Numbered from the stretch's first letter, positions 24,326 through 33,277 are shown. The stretch: 43,397 nt of DNA from an uncultured Veillonella sp. (GCF_937981445.1 NZ_CALJON010000056.1:1-43397), one strand, 5' to 3'. Notes: generated by a model not told the origin, from the sequence alone. Program-made: numbers and translations.

Positions 24326-25765
24326 ATGGCTATTTTATATGATCAACGCCCGTTTAAAGAACGCGTTAAGGATGTTCTTGCCAATGACTTTAAGGTAAAG
24401 GCCATTCAAAAAGCGCAGGATGTATTCTATGAAAAGCGTAAAACTCTTGTAGACCAAGTACCAGAATGGGAAGAGTTCCGCAATGAAGCCGCAGATCTTC
24501 GCGATCATGTGCTTAGCAATTTAGATTACTATTTGAACCAATTTGCTGAAAATGCGACTAAAGCTGGTGCTATTGTGCATTTTGCAAAAGACGCTGAAGA
24601 AGCAAATGGTTATGTAATGGATGTAGTACGTGAAAAGAACGCTAAGATGGTCGTAAAAGGTAAGACCATGGTGTCTGAAGAAATCAGCCTCAACGAATAC
24701 TTGATGGATGCAGGTGTAGAAGTTAATGAAACTGACCTTGCTGAATTTATCCTTCAAACAGCTGATTGGAACCCACCATCTCATATCGTAGTACCAGCAC
24801 TTCATTTCTCTCGTGACCGCATTCGCGATACATTCCATGAAAAATTAGGCTATGAAGGCACAGAAGATCCTGAAGAAATGACTCGTTTCGTACGTAAGCG
24901 TATTCGTGATCGCTTCCTTCGCGCTGATATTGGTTTCACTGGCTGTAACTTCGCCGTTGCTGAAACTGGTTCCATTACTATCGTATCCAATGAAGGTAAT
25001 GGCCGTATGAGTAGTTCTATGCCTAAGACAATGATTTGTTTAATGGGTATGGAACGCTTAGTACCTGATTTTGCAGGTCTTGACGTTATGATGGAAATGT
25101 TGATTCGCTCCTCTGTAGGTGCTAAGATTTCCAACTACTTCTCCGTCATTACAGGTCCAGCAAAACCTGGTGAAGCTGACGGTCCAGAAGAACTTCACAT
25201 TATTATTATCGACAATGGTCGCTCCAATATTCTAGGTGGCGAATTTAACTCTATGCTTCGTTGTATCCGCTGCGGTGCATGTATGAATATTTGTCCTGTA
25301 TATCGTCATATTACAGGTCATGCGTATGGCTCTATTTATCCAGGTCCAATGGGTGCCGTATTGACTCCATTGCTCGTGGGTTATGAAAAAGCCGGTGATT
25401 TACCATATGCATCCACACTTTGCGGTGAATGTTGGGAACATTGTCCAGTTAAAATTCCACTCCATGAATTACTTCGTAAGCATCGCGTAAATATTGCTGA
25501 TAAAGCTAATTTACGTCCTGCTGCTGAAAAAGCAATTTTCAATACGGTGGCTACTGTATTCAGTAACTCTTTCTTATTCGACTATGGTACTAAGCTTGGT
25601 GCTATTGGTATGAAATTGATGAGTAAAAATGGTCAAATGGCTGATTGGACTAAACTACTTCCAGTTGTTGGTGGTTGGGTAAAAGCCAAAGACATGAATA
25701 CATTGAAACTTAAAAAGTTCCGTGATGTATATGCTGAATATGAAGCTAGTAAAAAGCGTAAGTAA
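24326..25765 (+). CDS. lutB: Lactate utilization protein B (Fe-S protein)
   Basis: The 479-residue protein combines an N-terminal LUD domain (with KAGAIVHFAKDAEEANGYV and the GCNFAVAETGSI motif) with a C-terminal ferredoxin-like part. Two Cys motifs, CIRCGACMNICP near residue 312 and CGECWEHCP near residue 367, bind 4Fe-4S clusters. It is the electron-transfer core of the LutABC lactate oxidation complex. AGGAGG lies upstream, 19 bp after lutA. Length and order match B. subtilis YkgF. Confidence 0.95.
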   Translation: MAILYDQRPFKERVKDVLANDFKVKAIQKAQDVFYEKRKTLVDQVPEWEEFRNEAADLRDHVLSNLDYYLNQFAENATKAGAIVHFAKDAEEANGYVMDVVREKNAKMVVKGKTMVSEEISLNEYLMDAGVEVNETDLAEFILQTADWNPPSHIVVPALHFSRDRIRDTFHEKLGYEGTEDPEEMTRFVRKRIRDRFLRADIGFTGCNFAVAETGSITIVSNEGNGRMSSSMPKTMICLMGMERLVPDFAGLDVMMEMLIRSSVGAKISNYFSVITGPAKPGEADGPEELHIIIIDNGRSNILGGEFNSMLRCIRCGACMNICPVYRHITGHAYGSIYPGPMGAVLTPLLVGYEKAGDLPYASTLCGECWEHCPVKIPLHELLRKHRVNIADKANLRPAAEKAIFNTVATVFSNSFLFDYGTKLGAIGMKLMSKNGQMADWTKLLPVVGGWVKAKDMNTLKLKKFRDVYAEYEASKKRK

Positions 25766-25779
25766 GGAGAGACATAACA

Positions 25780-26490
25780 ATGGATGAAGCAAAACGTAAA
25801 GCATTTTTTAGCCGTATTTCTCATGCGTTAGGTCGTAAAGAGATTCCTTCTTATGTAGTACCTTTTCCTTATGAACAAGGTCCTCAAGCAGATATGTACT
25901 CTGAACTTTCGCATGAACAAGTAGTTGATATGTTTAAAGCCGAATGTGAAAAAGTTGGGACTAAATACATTACTACTGACAAAGCACATGTGGTAGAAAC
26001 ATTATTAAATGAAATTAAAGAACGTGGGGGCGGTAAAGTTATTTACCCTTCCTCTCAAGTAGCTGAAGATTATAAATTGGAAGAAGCCTTTAGCAAAGTA
26101 GACCCTAGTGAAGCTACCTTCTTTAAATGGGTTGGTGCTAATGGTCGTGAAGCAAATATTAATGAAGCTAAAGTCGCTGAAATTGGTATTACATTCCCAA
26201 TCGCCGGCATTGCTGAAACAGCTACAGTAATCCAGCCAAGTAATGAAGAAAGTGGTCGTTCCATTGGTTTATTACCACTTTGTCATATTGCAGTTATCAA
26301 TACGAACACAATTATGCCTCGTATGACGCAAACAATGGCTAAATTAACTGAAGTATATAAGGAAAACCCAACAGGGTTCCCTTCCAATGTAGTTCATATC
26401 TCCGGCCCATCCAATACAGCCGATATTGAACTTGTACGCGTAGTTGGTGTACATGGTCCGATTAATGTAACCTTTATTTTAGTAGACTAA
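25780..26490 (+). CDS. lutC: Lactate utilization protein C (LUD domain)
   Basis: The 236-residue LUD-domain protein is the third LutABC subunit. Motifs include the N-terminal FFSRISHALGRKEIP, GITFPIAGIAETATV and HISGPSNTADIELVRVVGVHGP, which is the typical LutC end. It has no cysteine clusters. AAGGAG precedes the ATG, 14 bp after lutB. A terminator follows 44 bp after the stop, so the operon closes here. Confidence 0.95.
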   Translation: MDEAKRKAFFSRISHALGRKEIPSYVVPFPYEQGPQADMYSELSHEQVVDMFKAECEKVGTKYITTDKAHVVETLLNEIKERGGGKVIYPSSQVAEDYKLEEAFSKVDPSEATFFKWVGANGREANINEAKVAEIGITFPIAGIAETATVIQPSNEESGRSIGLLPLCHIAVINTNTIMPRMTQTMAKLTEVYKENPTGFPSNVVHISGPSNTADIELVRVVGVHGPINVTFILVD

Positions 26491-26533
26491 TATATTTTGA
26501 TTAGTTACTAATTTAATTGAATTAAATAAAATG

Positions 26534-26576
26534 AAAACTGTAGTCTTTAAGGTATTAGGGGCTACAGTTTTTTTAT
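26534..26576 (+). terminator. Terminator of the lutABC operon
   Basis: AAAACTGTAG (26534-26543) pairs with CTACAGTTTT (26562-26571) around an 18-base loop and is followed by further T residues. Confidence 0.88.
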
Positions 26577-26666
26577 TAAAAATTTTGTTATCATAAATAT
26601 GTATAGAGAGCTTTAGATATTTTTAATTCATTTTATACTAAATTAGTAGGAATTTAAATTAACTTG

Positions 26667-26675
26667 TGTTATAAT
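26667..26675 (+). promoter_or_regulatory. Extended -10 promoter of the symporter gene
   Basis: TGT followed by a perfect TATAAT (26670-26675), 42 bp before the TTG start. The -35 region is weak. Confidence 0.55.
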
Positions 26676-26717
26676 AGTCCAGTCACATTCACAATAGAAT
26701 AGTTAGGAGGAACGGAA

Positions 26718-28151
26718 TTGGATATTCCATTTTTTCAACAGTTTTTGATGATTAGTAATGTAACATCAGTACTAATCATTGCAGTATTTGTAGCTTTATT
26801 AGGCTTCATGTACTATTTGCAACGTCAAAAGGTTGCCTTTGGTAATCTAGTAATCATTGGTACTATTCTTGGTGCCGTACTTGGTTTCTTTGTACAATTT
26901 ATTGCAGGATTCCCAACAGATCCAACAAAAGTTGTGTTCATCAAAGAAAGTACAAAATGGTTCTCCCTTATCGGTGGTGGCTTTATTGACTTAATCTTGA
27001 TGCTTGTAATTCCATTGGTGTTCATTTCCATTATTCATGTTATTTTAAACATGAATCGCAGTGCAGACCTTAAGAAATTAGTTACGTCTACAGCTGCTGT
27101 AGCACTTATTATGGTGGCTATCGCTGCGGTGGTAGGTCTTACATTAGGGACTGTGGCTCATTTAGGTGAAGGCATGTCCTTAAGTAGCGGTACGCCTGCT
27201 AAAATGAAAGATGTAACGCCTGTAGTGGATACAATCCGCGCATTAATTCCTAAGAATCCAGTAGCAGCTATGGCTAACACAAGTGTTATTGCAGTTGTTG
27301 TATTTGGTGTAATTATTGGCGGTATTGCTCGTTTGATTAAACAAACAGGTACTAGCAATCTTGAATTAGTTACAAAATTCTTTAACGAATTACATTTGAT
27401 TAGTTCTTGGGTTGCTGATTTTGTAATTGGCCTTATGCCTTATGGCGTACTTGCTTTATTAGCTAGTACGATTGCTACTAAAGGGTTCCAAGCTATCGCT
27501 GATATGGGTCTCTTTGTAGTACTTATTTATGTAGGCGTAGTGATTATGCTTATTGTACAAGCCGTATTACTCATGATTTTCGGTGTAAATCCAATTATGT
27601 ATTTCCGTAAAGCGAGAGCGCCATTGTTCTTAGCCTTTACATCTCGCTCCAGTATGGGTGTATTGCCACTTACTGTTGATACTTTAACAAAACGTTTGGG
27701 TGTTAATGCAGCGACTGCTAATACAGTAGGTAGCTTTGGTACTACAGCTGGCATGCAGGGTTGTGCTGGTATTTTCCCAGCTTTATGTATCGTTTACATC
27801 GCTCGTGTTGCTGGTGTAGAGCTTGATTTAACTATGTATATTATGAGCGTAATCGTAATTGCTCTTGGCTCTTTAGGTATTGCGGGTATTCCTGGTACCG
27901 CTACTATGGCTGCTTCTGTATCCTTATCTGGTACAGGCCTTGGCGCGTTCTATGGTATGATTTCCCCAGTACTTGCTATCGACCCAATTATTGATATGGG
28001 CCGTACTATGCTTAATGTAAGTGGTTCTATGACAAATGCTATTGTTGTAGATAAGCTTATGGGCACTTTTGATAAAGAGGCCTTCAATGACGAAACAACT
28101 ATAGATCGTCCAGTAAGCAATAAACAAGAACCTGTTCATGGTGAAGCATAA
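26718..28151 (+). CDS. TcyP-like dicarboxylate/amino acid:cation symporter
   Basis: The 477-residue polytopic membrane protein is of the SDF (DAACS) family. FTSRSSMGVLPLTVDTL, GCAGIFPAL and DPIIDMGRTMLNVSGSM match the B. subtilis L-cystine transporter TcyP more closely than glutamate carriers, as does the N-terminal YYLQRQKVAFGNLV. L-cystine uptake is therefore my best guess; glutamate, aspartate or serine is possible. The start is TTG at 26718, supported by AGGAGG at 26704-26710; no nearer ATG exists. It stands alone between two terminators. Confidence 0.85.
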   Translation: MDIPFFQQFLMISNVTSVLIIAVFVALLGFMYYLQRQKVAFGNLVIIGTILGAVLGFFVQFIAGFPTDPTKVVFIKESTKWFSLIGGGFIDLILMLVIPLVFISIIHVILNMNRSADLKKLVTSTAAVALIMVAIAAVVGLTLGTVAHLGEGMSLSSGTPAKMKDVTPVVDTIRALIPKNPVAAMANTSVIAVVVFGVIIGGIARLIKQTGTSNLELVTKFFNELHLISSWVADFVIGLMPYGVLALLASTIATKGFQAIADMGLFVVLIYVGVVIMLIVQAVLLMIFGVNPIMYFRKARAPLFLAFTSRSSMGVLPLTVDTLTKRLGVNAATANTVGSFGTTAGMQGCAGIFPALCIVYIARVAGVELDLTMYIMSVIVIALGSLGIAGIPGTATMAASVSLSGTGLGAFYGMISPVLAIDPIIDMGRTMLNVSGSMTNAIVVDKLMGTFDKEAFNDETTIDRPVSNKQEPVHGEA

Positions 28152-28194
28152 TACAGCGTTACGACAGAACAAAATAGTAGAAGCATAATAAAAT

Positions 28195-28240
28195 AAGCCC
28201 CTATTAGATTCGTGTTGCATGGATTTAATAGGGGCTTTTG
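28195..28240 (+). terminator. Terminator of the symporter gene
   Basis: AAGCCCCTATTA (28195-28206) pairs perfectly with 28226-28237 and is followed by a T run. Confidence 0.88.
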
Positions 28241-28334
28241 CTATCTACAATATAGAGATAGATTCTAACATATAGATAGAAATAATTAGCTTATTTGCAT
28301 TTATATGGCAAGCTAACTTGAATCTATACAGTTT

Positions 28335-29204
28335 TTATTTAAAAATGGATAATGAGCCTAATTGTTCTCTTAAGTTAATAATATCCCAAGGCAAGTATTC
28401 AGCGATGGAAAGGCCTACTAAGTCAGCTTCTTGATTAGCTGCCTGTAGTAAGTTTACTACTTGAGCCAGTTTCATTTCTCCTACCGCATACTCTACCGGC
28501 CCTTGGTGTGGTTTGTTGCAGAGAAGACTACTAAAGTCTATTGGAGATAAGACATCGAGGTCTAGGTGGACCATGAATTGCTTAATTTTATGTTCTTTTA
28601 GCCAGTTGGTGATGGCCGTACTTGTATGAATATCTTGTGGGGTTAAATAGGTGAGATTATGCTCATGAATAAACTTTTTTTCGTACGCAGATAGGCCGCT
28701 TTCTACTAGGCCTACATAAAGAATTTGGGATGGGGTAAAACGATGTGTAACGGTTTTAGCAAAGTCTGGGGCGCCATAACCTAACAGATTACCGAGCACC
28801 ATAGCATGTTCGTGATCGAATTCGTTAGGTGTCATAATATCAGGATGTGCATCGAGCCAAAGTATGGCTGTATCTTGTGGATAGCGGCCATGAAGATAAT
28901 CGAAGGGGACTTGTGAAATGGAGCAATCGCCGCCTAGGGTAATAATTTTATCAGGCTGTTTCACGTCTAATATCGACTGTGCAGCCATTTGTTGTTTTAA
29001 TAATACATTCTTACCATATATGGACTTGTCGTTTTGCATGTCATGGTTAGCATTTGTCTCAGCTTCTGCCAATACGGGCACAGTTACCTTTTCCGTAGTA
29101 GGTGAGATAGGTAAAAGCGCAGAGAGTACTTGGGCACCTATTTGGTAGTGTGGATTCGCGCCGCCTTGCCATTGAGGATATAGTAGTTGTAATGTGTTGT
29201 TCAT
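28335..29204 (-). CDS. Arginase/agmatinase-fold protein with altered metal ligand
   Basis: The ureohydrolase fold is seen in LGGDCSISQVP (residues 90-100), WLDAHPDI (116-123), HLDLDVLSP (213-221) and SIAEYLPWD (266-274). These hold most of the dimanganese ligands: Asp118, His120, Asp122, Asp215 and Asp217. The first ligand, His in GGDHS, is replaced by Cys94. Length (289) fits. Members hydrolyse arginine, agmatine, formiminoglutamate or related guanidino compounds; the substrate is uncertain. An AGGAGG-type site precedes the start on the minus strand. It is divergent from the Crp-family gene, which could regulate it. Confidence 0.82.
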   Translation of the reverse strand: MNNTLQLLYPQWQGGANPHYQIGAQVLSALLPISPTTEKVTVPVLAEAETNANHDMQNDKSIYGKNVLLKQQMAAQSILDVKQPDKIITLGGDCSISQVPFDYLHGRYPQDTAILWLDAHPDIMTPNEFDHEHAMVLGNLLGYGAPDFAKTVTHRFTPSQILYVGLVESGLSAYEKKFIHEHNLTYLTPQDIHTSTAITNWLKEHKIKQFMVHLDLDVLSPIDFSSLLCNKPHQGPVEYAVGEMKLAQVVNLLQAANQEADLVGLSIAEYLPWDIINLREQLGSLSIFK

Positions 29205-29222
29205 AAGAAAGCCTCCTTTGTA

Positions 29223-29231
29223 TGCTATAAT
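29223..29231 (+). promoter_or_regulatory. Extended -10 promoter for the Crp/Fnr gene
   Basis: TGC followed by a perfect TATAAT (29226-29231) lies next to the ribosome site of the divergent arginase-like gene, so the two start regions are tightly packed. Confidence 0.55.
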
Positions 29232-29343
29232 CGTAGTGAAATATATGAATTGAATTTGTACAATACTAGTAACATCGTATTTGAATATATAGTAGCAGGA
29301 TTGTGGTTATCCTCTAGGGTATCGTTGTATAGGGAGTAGGCGC

Positions 29344-30078
29344 ATGTTAATACCAAGATATTTATTTGTGGAAGATTTTGCTGTATGGAAAGATTTTTTT
29401 CAAAACCAAAATCCTCGGGTTCAACATATTAAGCCTGGGCAGTTTATATGGTCTCCTGACGAGACATTTCATTATGTAAATTTTCTTGAATCTGGCTTGG
29501 CACGGACGTATTTAGTGCATGAGTCAGGGCGAAGAAAAATTTTGTCATATCATGGACACAATACGATTTTCCCTGTTTTTCATGAACTGGATTTTAAAAT
29601 TGAGAAATCTTTAGTTACAGAAGCTTTTACACCTATGACAATTTGGCAGTTTACGCGCAGTGATTTTAAAAAGATATTAGAAGCTCATCCTGAAATCAAT
29701 CATGCTTTGCTGTCTTGGTATGCTCGTTATGTAAATTTACTTATATACGAAACGGCGCACCAAGAATATAATTCGGGCTTTGTAAAATTGTGTAATATAC
29801 TTTGGCTTATGCATAAAGAGCAGGAATATACTAAGGGACAAATGTATACGTATAATCCGTGCTCTGAGTATGTTGATTCGGTAGATGCATTTGACAATAA
29901 AATTGTTTTAACCCAAGAGGAATTAGCTGAAATCCTAGGCATGAGCCGTGTAAATTTAACTCGACACATTGGTCGATTAAGAACAGAAGGTATCATTGAT
30001 ACAGCACGTAAAACAATTACCATCTTAGACCGTCATAAACTGCTTCAGTACTGTTCTGGGGAAACGCGAGATGAATAA
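29344..30078 (+). CDS. Crp/Fnr-family transcriptional regulator
   Basis: The 244-residue protein has an N-terminal cyclic-nucleotide-binding-like beta roll (IKPGQFIWSPDETFHYVNFLESGLARTY), a dimer helix (about 120-145) and a C-terminal winged helix with VLTQEELAEILGMSRVNLTRHIGRLRTEGII at about 187-217. The cysteines of Fnr are absent from the N-terminus, so direct oxygen sensing by an Fe-S cluster is unlikely. A polar stretch of about 25 residues separates the dimer helix from the HTH. The effector is unknown. It is divergent from the arginase-like gene. Confidence 0.88.
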   Translation: MLIPRYLFVEDFAVWKDFFQNQNPRVQHIKPGQFIWSPDETFHYVNFLESGLARTYLVHESGRRKILSYHGHNTIFPVFHELDFKIEKSLVTEAFTPMTIWQFTRSDFKKILEAHPEINHALLSWYARYVNLLIYETAHQEYNSGFVKLCNILWLMHKEQEYTKGQMYTYNPCSEYVDSVDAFDNKIVLTQEELAEILGMSRVNLTRHIGRLRTEGIIDTARKTITILDRHKLLQYCSGETRDE

Positions 30079-30349
30079 AAACTTCTATTAACACAATAGA
30101 ACACATGAATTGATGAGCTATTTAATATAAGTTAACTAATATAAGCTACCTAAGACGAGCTATTTATATTATATATAAAATAGGATTAAATAATCTGCTA
30201 CAAATGATACAAAAACGAAGCTTTCTCATGAATATGTTTTTTCCTTCCCCCTTAACCCATACATTAGCCGATGATAAGATACATAAGTGATTGTAAAATC
30301 AAAGCTAAGGGCTAGGAAGATAAACTATCTACTGCAAGCTGAGGTAAAA
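30079..30349. other. AT-rich intergenic stretch, no gene seen
   Basis: No plausible coding frame or RNA is visible. A motif close to GAGCTATTTA-ATATAAG appears twice (near 30117 and 30159) and may be a weak repeat. Confidence 0.5.
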
Positions 30350-30418
30350 TAAAACCACCTATCTATAAAGAGCGAATTTCTGCAAAGCAGACTGAGCTCT
30401 AGTAGATAGGTGGTTTTA
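30350..30418 (-). terminator. Long terminator hairpin E, third member of the A/D family
   Basis: TAAAACCACCTATCTA (30350-30365) pairs with 30403-30418. Inside, an AGAGC/GCTCT stem encloses GAATTT, a CTGC-AAA-GCAG hairpin and ACTGA. Read toward the fetB gene this is TCAGT, hairpin, AAATTC, the same layout as hairpins A and D with different stem bases. Confidence 0.82.
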
Positions 30419-30455
30419 GTTACTATCCTTACATCTTTTCATAGCAAACGGCTAG

Positions 30456-31229
30456 TTATGGATTAATTTGTTTTCGTTTATTATAAAGGGTTCGACTTCC
30501 AAAGTAGAGAAGTCCAAAGGATGCCAAGCACACGCAGCTGCAATTGGCAATCATAATGGTGCTTTGATAGAGAACGGCTTCATTAGGGAGGGCGCCGGCT
30601 AAGATTTGTCCTGTCATCATGCCTGGAAGTGCTGTAATGCCCATGCCCACCATGGAGTTCATAGTTGGTAGGAATGCAGTTTCTAAGGATTGATTAATAA
30701 AAGGATGGAGAATTTTCTGTGGGTGAGCGCCAATATTTAACAAGACTTCAATTTGATGGCGATTGCTGTCCAAGGCTTCTTTAAATGATTTTAAGGCTAG
30801 CGTTGCCCCATTCATAGTAGCACTTACTAACATGCCAGTAATAGGGATTACGTATTGGGGGACTAATGCATCTTTTCGAATCACTGCTAGTAGCATAAAG
30901 GCACTAATTAAGGTACAAGTTAAAAATACGGCGATGCCAACAATCCATTGAAAACGACGATTTAGCCAGGGACTTTTATTTAATGTACGATAAATAGCGA
31001 AACCAATCATTAGGGTTAGATATACTAATGTAAAGATAGGCGAGGGCGATTGGAAAATATAGAGTAATACATAGCCCGCAATAATGAGCTGTACACTCAT
31101 TTGAATGGAACCAAAGATTAAATATTTCGTTTGATTGACGCCACAGTATTTAAATACAGCGCCTACAATGAGTAAGAGTACATAGGTGGAGAAGAAGCCA
31201 GTTAGCTCCATGGAAATAGATTCAGTCAT
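30456..31229 (-). CDS. fetB: FetB-like ABC transporter permease (UPF0014)
   Basis: The 257-residue, multi-helix membrane protein matches the FetB/YbbM family. GSIQMSVQLIIAGYVLLYIF near the N-terminus, the central PITGMLVSATMNGATLAL and the cytoplasmic NIGAHPQKI with GMGITALPGMMTGQILAG are typical. FetAB of E. coli is implicated in iron export and hydrogen peroxide resistance. It lies 12 bp after the ATPase gene. Substrate in this organism is inferred from family only. Confidence 0.87.
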   Translation of the reverse strand: MTESISMELTGFFSTYVLLLIVGAVFKYCGVNQTKYLIFGSIQMSVQLIIAGYVLLYIFQSPSPIFTLVYLTLMIGFAIYRTLNKSPWLNRRFQWIVGIAVFLTCTLISAFMLLAVIRKDALVPQYVIPITGMLVSATMNGATLALKSFKEALDSNRHQIEVLLNIGAHPQKILHPFINQSLETAFLPTMNSMVGMGITALPGMMTGQILAGALPNEAVLYQSTIMIANCSCVCLASFGLLYFGSRTLYNKRKQINP

Positions 31230-31241
31230 GACTAGGCCTCC

Positions 31242-31988
31242 TTATTTAGAATGATGGTTAGTAGGTCGATTAGTTGCTGCAGTACTTGGGAGATTAGTAG
31301 CTGGATTGGTGTCCAAGTCTACAATTGCCGTATCTTTTGTAATAGGGCGAGCATTTTCCTTAGTACCGGGAGGTGCCTGTAAGGTAATCGTATGATCGCT
31401 AAATACAGGATACAAGCTTTCGTCATGGGAAATGACAAGAGATGTTTTATTATAGCGTTTCATATAATTTCTAAGATTCGTGAAAAAAGCTACGGCAGTT
31501 TTGGCATCCAAGGCAGAACTTGGTTCATCCCATAAATAGATACTTGCATCAAAGGATAGCATAATGGCATTGAAAACGCGCTGCCGCTCGCCACCGGATA
31601 AATAGGTGATTTCTTTTTCTACTTCAAATGGCGCAATCGCTAGAGCCAAATAGAAATCCATTACATTTTTGTCAGGCACAGGAATGCCGCGGTAGGTATA
31701 AAATGTTTCAAAATTATCTTTAATCGTTCCATTAAAAAGGAAGGCTTGTTGGCTAACTTGCAAAATTTGATGCCGCAGTTTCAAAGGATTTATATTAAAA
31801 ATAGATTCGCCACGAAATTTAATATCTCCGCTGGAGGGGCTAAGTGTATTGTTTAAGAGGTGAAATAGAGTTGTTTTGCCACAGCCACTAGGACCTTGCA
31901 CAAAGGTTATAGAGCCCTCGGGGACTGTTATAGGAGGATATGTAATTTTGTTTTGAAATGAAAGATTAGAAACAGTCAAGATATCCAT
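31242..31988 (-). CDS. fetA: FetA-like ABC transporter ATP-binding protein
   Basis: An ABC ATPase of 248 residues: Walker A GPSGCGKTT, Q-loop QVSQQAFLFNG, signature LSGGERQRV, Walker B IYLWDEPSSALD and the switch histidine SHDESL. I place the start at ATG 31986-31988, which has AGGAGG at the right distance and begins with the usual ABC strand (ILTVSNLSF); an upstream in-frame ATG at 32039 would add 17 odd residues. The C-terminus has a Pro/Thr/Asn-rich tail of about 35 residues that ABC ATPases usually lack. Forms a unit with fetB. Confidence 0.88.
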   Translation of the reverse strand: MDILTVSNLSFQNKITYPPITVPEGSITFVQGPSGCGKTTLFHLLNNTLSPSSGDIKFRGESIFNINPLKLRHQILQVSQQAFLFNGTIKDNFETFYTYRGIPVPDKNVMDFYLALAIAPFEVEKEITYLSGGERQRVFNAIMLSFDASIYLWDEPSSALDAKTAVAFFTNLRNYMKRYNKTSLVISHDESLYPVFSDHTITLQAPPGTKENARPITKDTAIVDLDTNPATNLPSTAATNRPTNHHSK

Positions 31989-32040
31989 ATAAGACCTCCT
32001 GAGAAAAATACGATGTATTACAGTCATGATGTATTTCACT

Positions 32041-32148
32041 TTATTATAGACAATGACATATTTTAGTTTATCACAGACTATGGCGTATTTTAGTTTATCA
32101 CAGACAATGACGTATTTCAGTTTATCACAGACTATGGCGTATTTCAGT
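32041..32148. repeat. Four exact-period 27-bp tandem repeats upstream of fetA
   Basis: Copies at 32041-32067, 32068-32094, 32095-32121 and 32122-32148 share the unit TTATCACAGACAATGACGTA followed by TTTCAGT. Copies 2-4 differ at only a few positions; copies 2 and 4 share CTATGGCG, copy 3 has CAATGACG. A decayed partial copy (GATGTATTTCACT) precedes them. The array lies 52 bp upstream of the chosen fetA start, in its promoter or leader. Confidence 0.92.
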
Positions 32149-32461
32149 TAAAATGATAACGTGAAATAAAGTCCCTGTCCATAGTATATTCTTGGACATT
32201 AGGGGGATTTTGTATAGTTGGTATTGGTACTAATGAATTGTCTTTTAAATTATGTTAAACTAAAGGGTAAAAATTAATGGTCTAAGGAAAAAAGTTAATT
32301 TTTATATAAGCTAAATTGTAGTAACATAAAGCCTACTAGATTATACATTAGGATTTTATTGAGCCTAGCCCAAAGAGCCCCTAATGAAGCTTGTAATGAA
32401 TATACAAAATCAAAAAATTAGCGTATAATCAGTAGCGAACTATTTATTGGGAGGTTGTAAG
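32149..32461. other. Intergenic stretch with a hairpin and a promoter
   Basis: A hairpin pairs GTCCCTGTCCA (32171-32181) with TGGACA and GGGGGA at 32193-32206 across a bulge. Its 5' side resembles AAATAAGTCCCTG of hairpin A. A TATAAT at 32424-32429 probably serves the nitroreductase gene, with a weak TATACA -35 at 32401. No coding frame is convincing. Confidence 0.45.
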
Positions 32462-33277
32462 ATGAACTTTTCAGTGCGTACAGAAGTCTGTGTACGATGT
32501 AATATGTGTGTGGCGGAGTGCCCAACAGGCTTATTAGTGATGACCCCAGAAGGTCCTGAAGCAGGCCGTGGTAGCTGTATTAAATGTGGTCATTGCGTAG
32601 CCATTTGTCCAACTGAAGCCATTGACTATGATGTAACACCAAGAGCTTCGCAAACTGCAGTAGGTGATTATAAAGTTTTAACACCAGAAGCAGCGGAGCA
32701 ATTTATGCGGTATCGTCGGTCGATTCGAATTTTTAAAGACAAACAAGTGCCTAAAGAAGATATTATGCGCCTATTAAATGTAGCGCGTATGGCACCAACT
32801 GGATCGAATCGTCAAGGAGTGTCTTATCGTGTAATTCAAGATAAAGAAACCTTGGTGGCCATTAGTCAGGCCGTTATGGAATGGATGCATAAGATGGGCA
32901 AAGTCAATGGACGGATGCGTCTTTATGCACGTAATGCAGACCGCTATAATGAAACAGGTCGCGATTTTATTTTGCACAAAGCACCTACTTTAGTACTAGC
33001 TTTGAGCAAGGCGACTGACACTGAAAGTGGTCATGATAATGGACATTTTGCTTTAACCTATGCAGAGTTATTTGCTCCTACTTTAGGACTAGGAACCTGC
33101 TGGTCTGGGTTCGTTGAATTCTGTGCAGAAGCAGGATATGAGCCTTTACTTGAAACATTACAACTTCCAGACGGATACAAAGTCGCAGGCGCGATTATGG
33201 TGGGGTATCCGCAGTATAAATATCGTTATATGCCAGAGAGAGAGCCTTTAGAAGTCTTTTTTGATCAGGAGGTTTAA
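32462..33277 (+). CDS. Ferredoxin-nitroreductase fusion protein
   Basis: The N-terminal 60 residues carry two 4Fe-4S motifs, CVRCNMCVAECP and CIKCGHCVAICP. A flavin-dependent nitroreductase domain follows, with the FMN-binding MRYRRSIRIFKDKQVP near residue 85 and ARMAPTGSNRQ near 113. Members reduce nitro or quinone compounds or act as enoate-type reductases; the natural substrate is unknown. I prefer ATG 32462, with GGGAGG at 32449-32454; a TTG at 32447 overlaps that site. It is followed one base later by the threonine ammonia-lyase gene, so they are co-transcribed. Confidence 0.9.
   Translation: MNFSVRTEVCVRCNMCVAECPTGLLVMTPEGPEAGRGSCIKCGHCVAICPTEAIDYDVTPRASQTAVGDYKVLTPEAAEQFMRYRRSIRIFKDKQVPKEDIMRLLNVARMAPTGSNRQGVSYRVIQDKETLVAISQAVMEWMHKMGKVNGRMRLYARNADRYNETGRDFILHKAPTLVLALSKATDTESGHDNGHFALTYAELFAPTLGLGTCWSGFVEFCAEAGYEPLLETLQLPDGYKVAGAIMVGYPQYKYRYMPEREPLEVFFDQEV

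Noticed and set aside
29344..30078. Fnr-type oxygen sensor
   Set aside because: The N-terminal cysteine cluster that would bind the Fe-S centre is absent.
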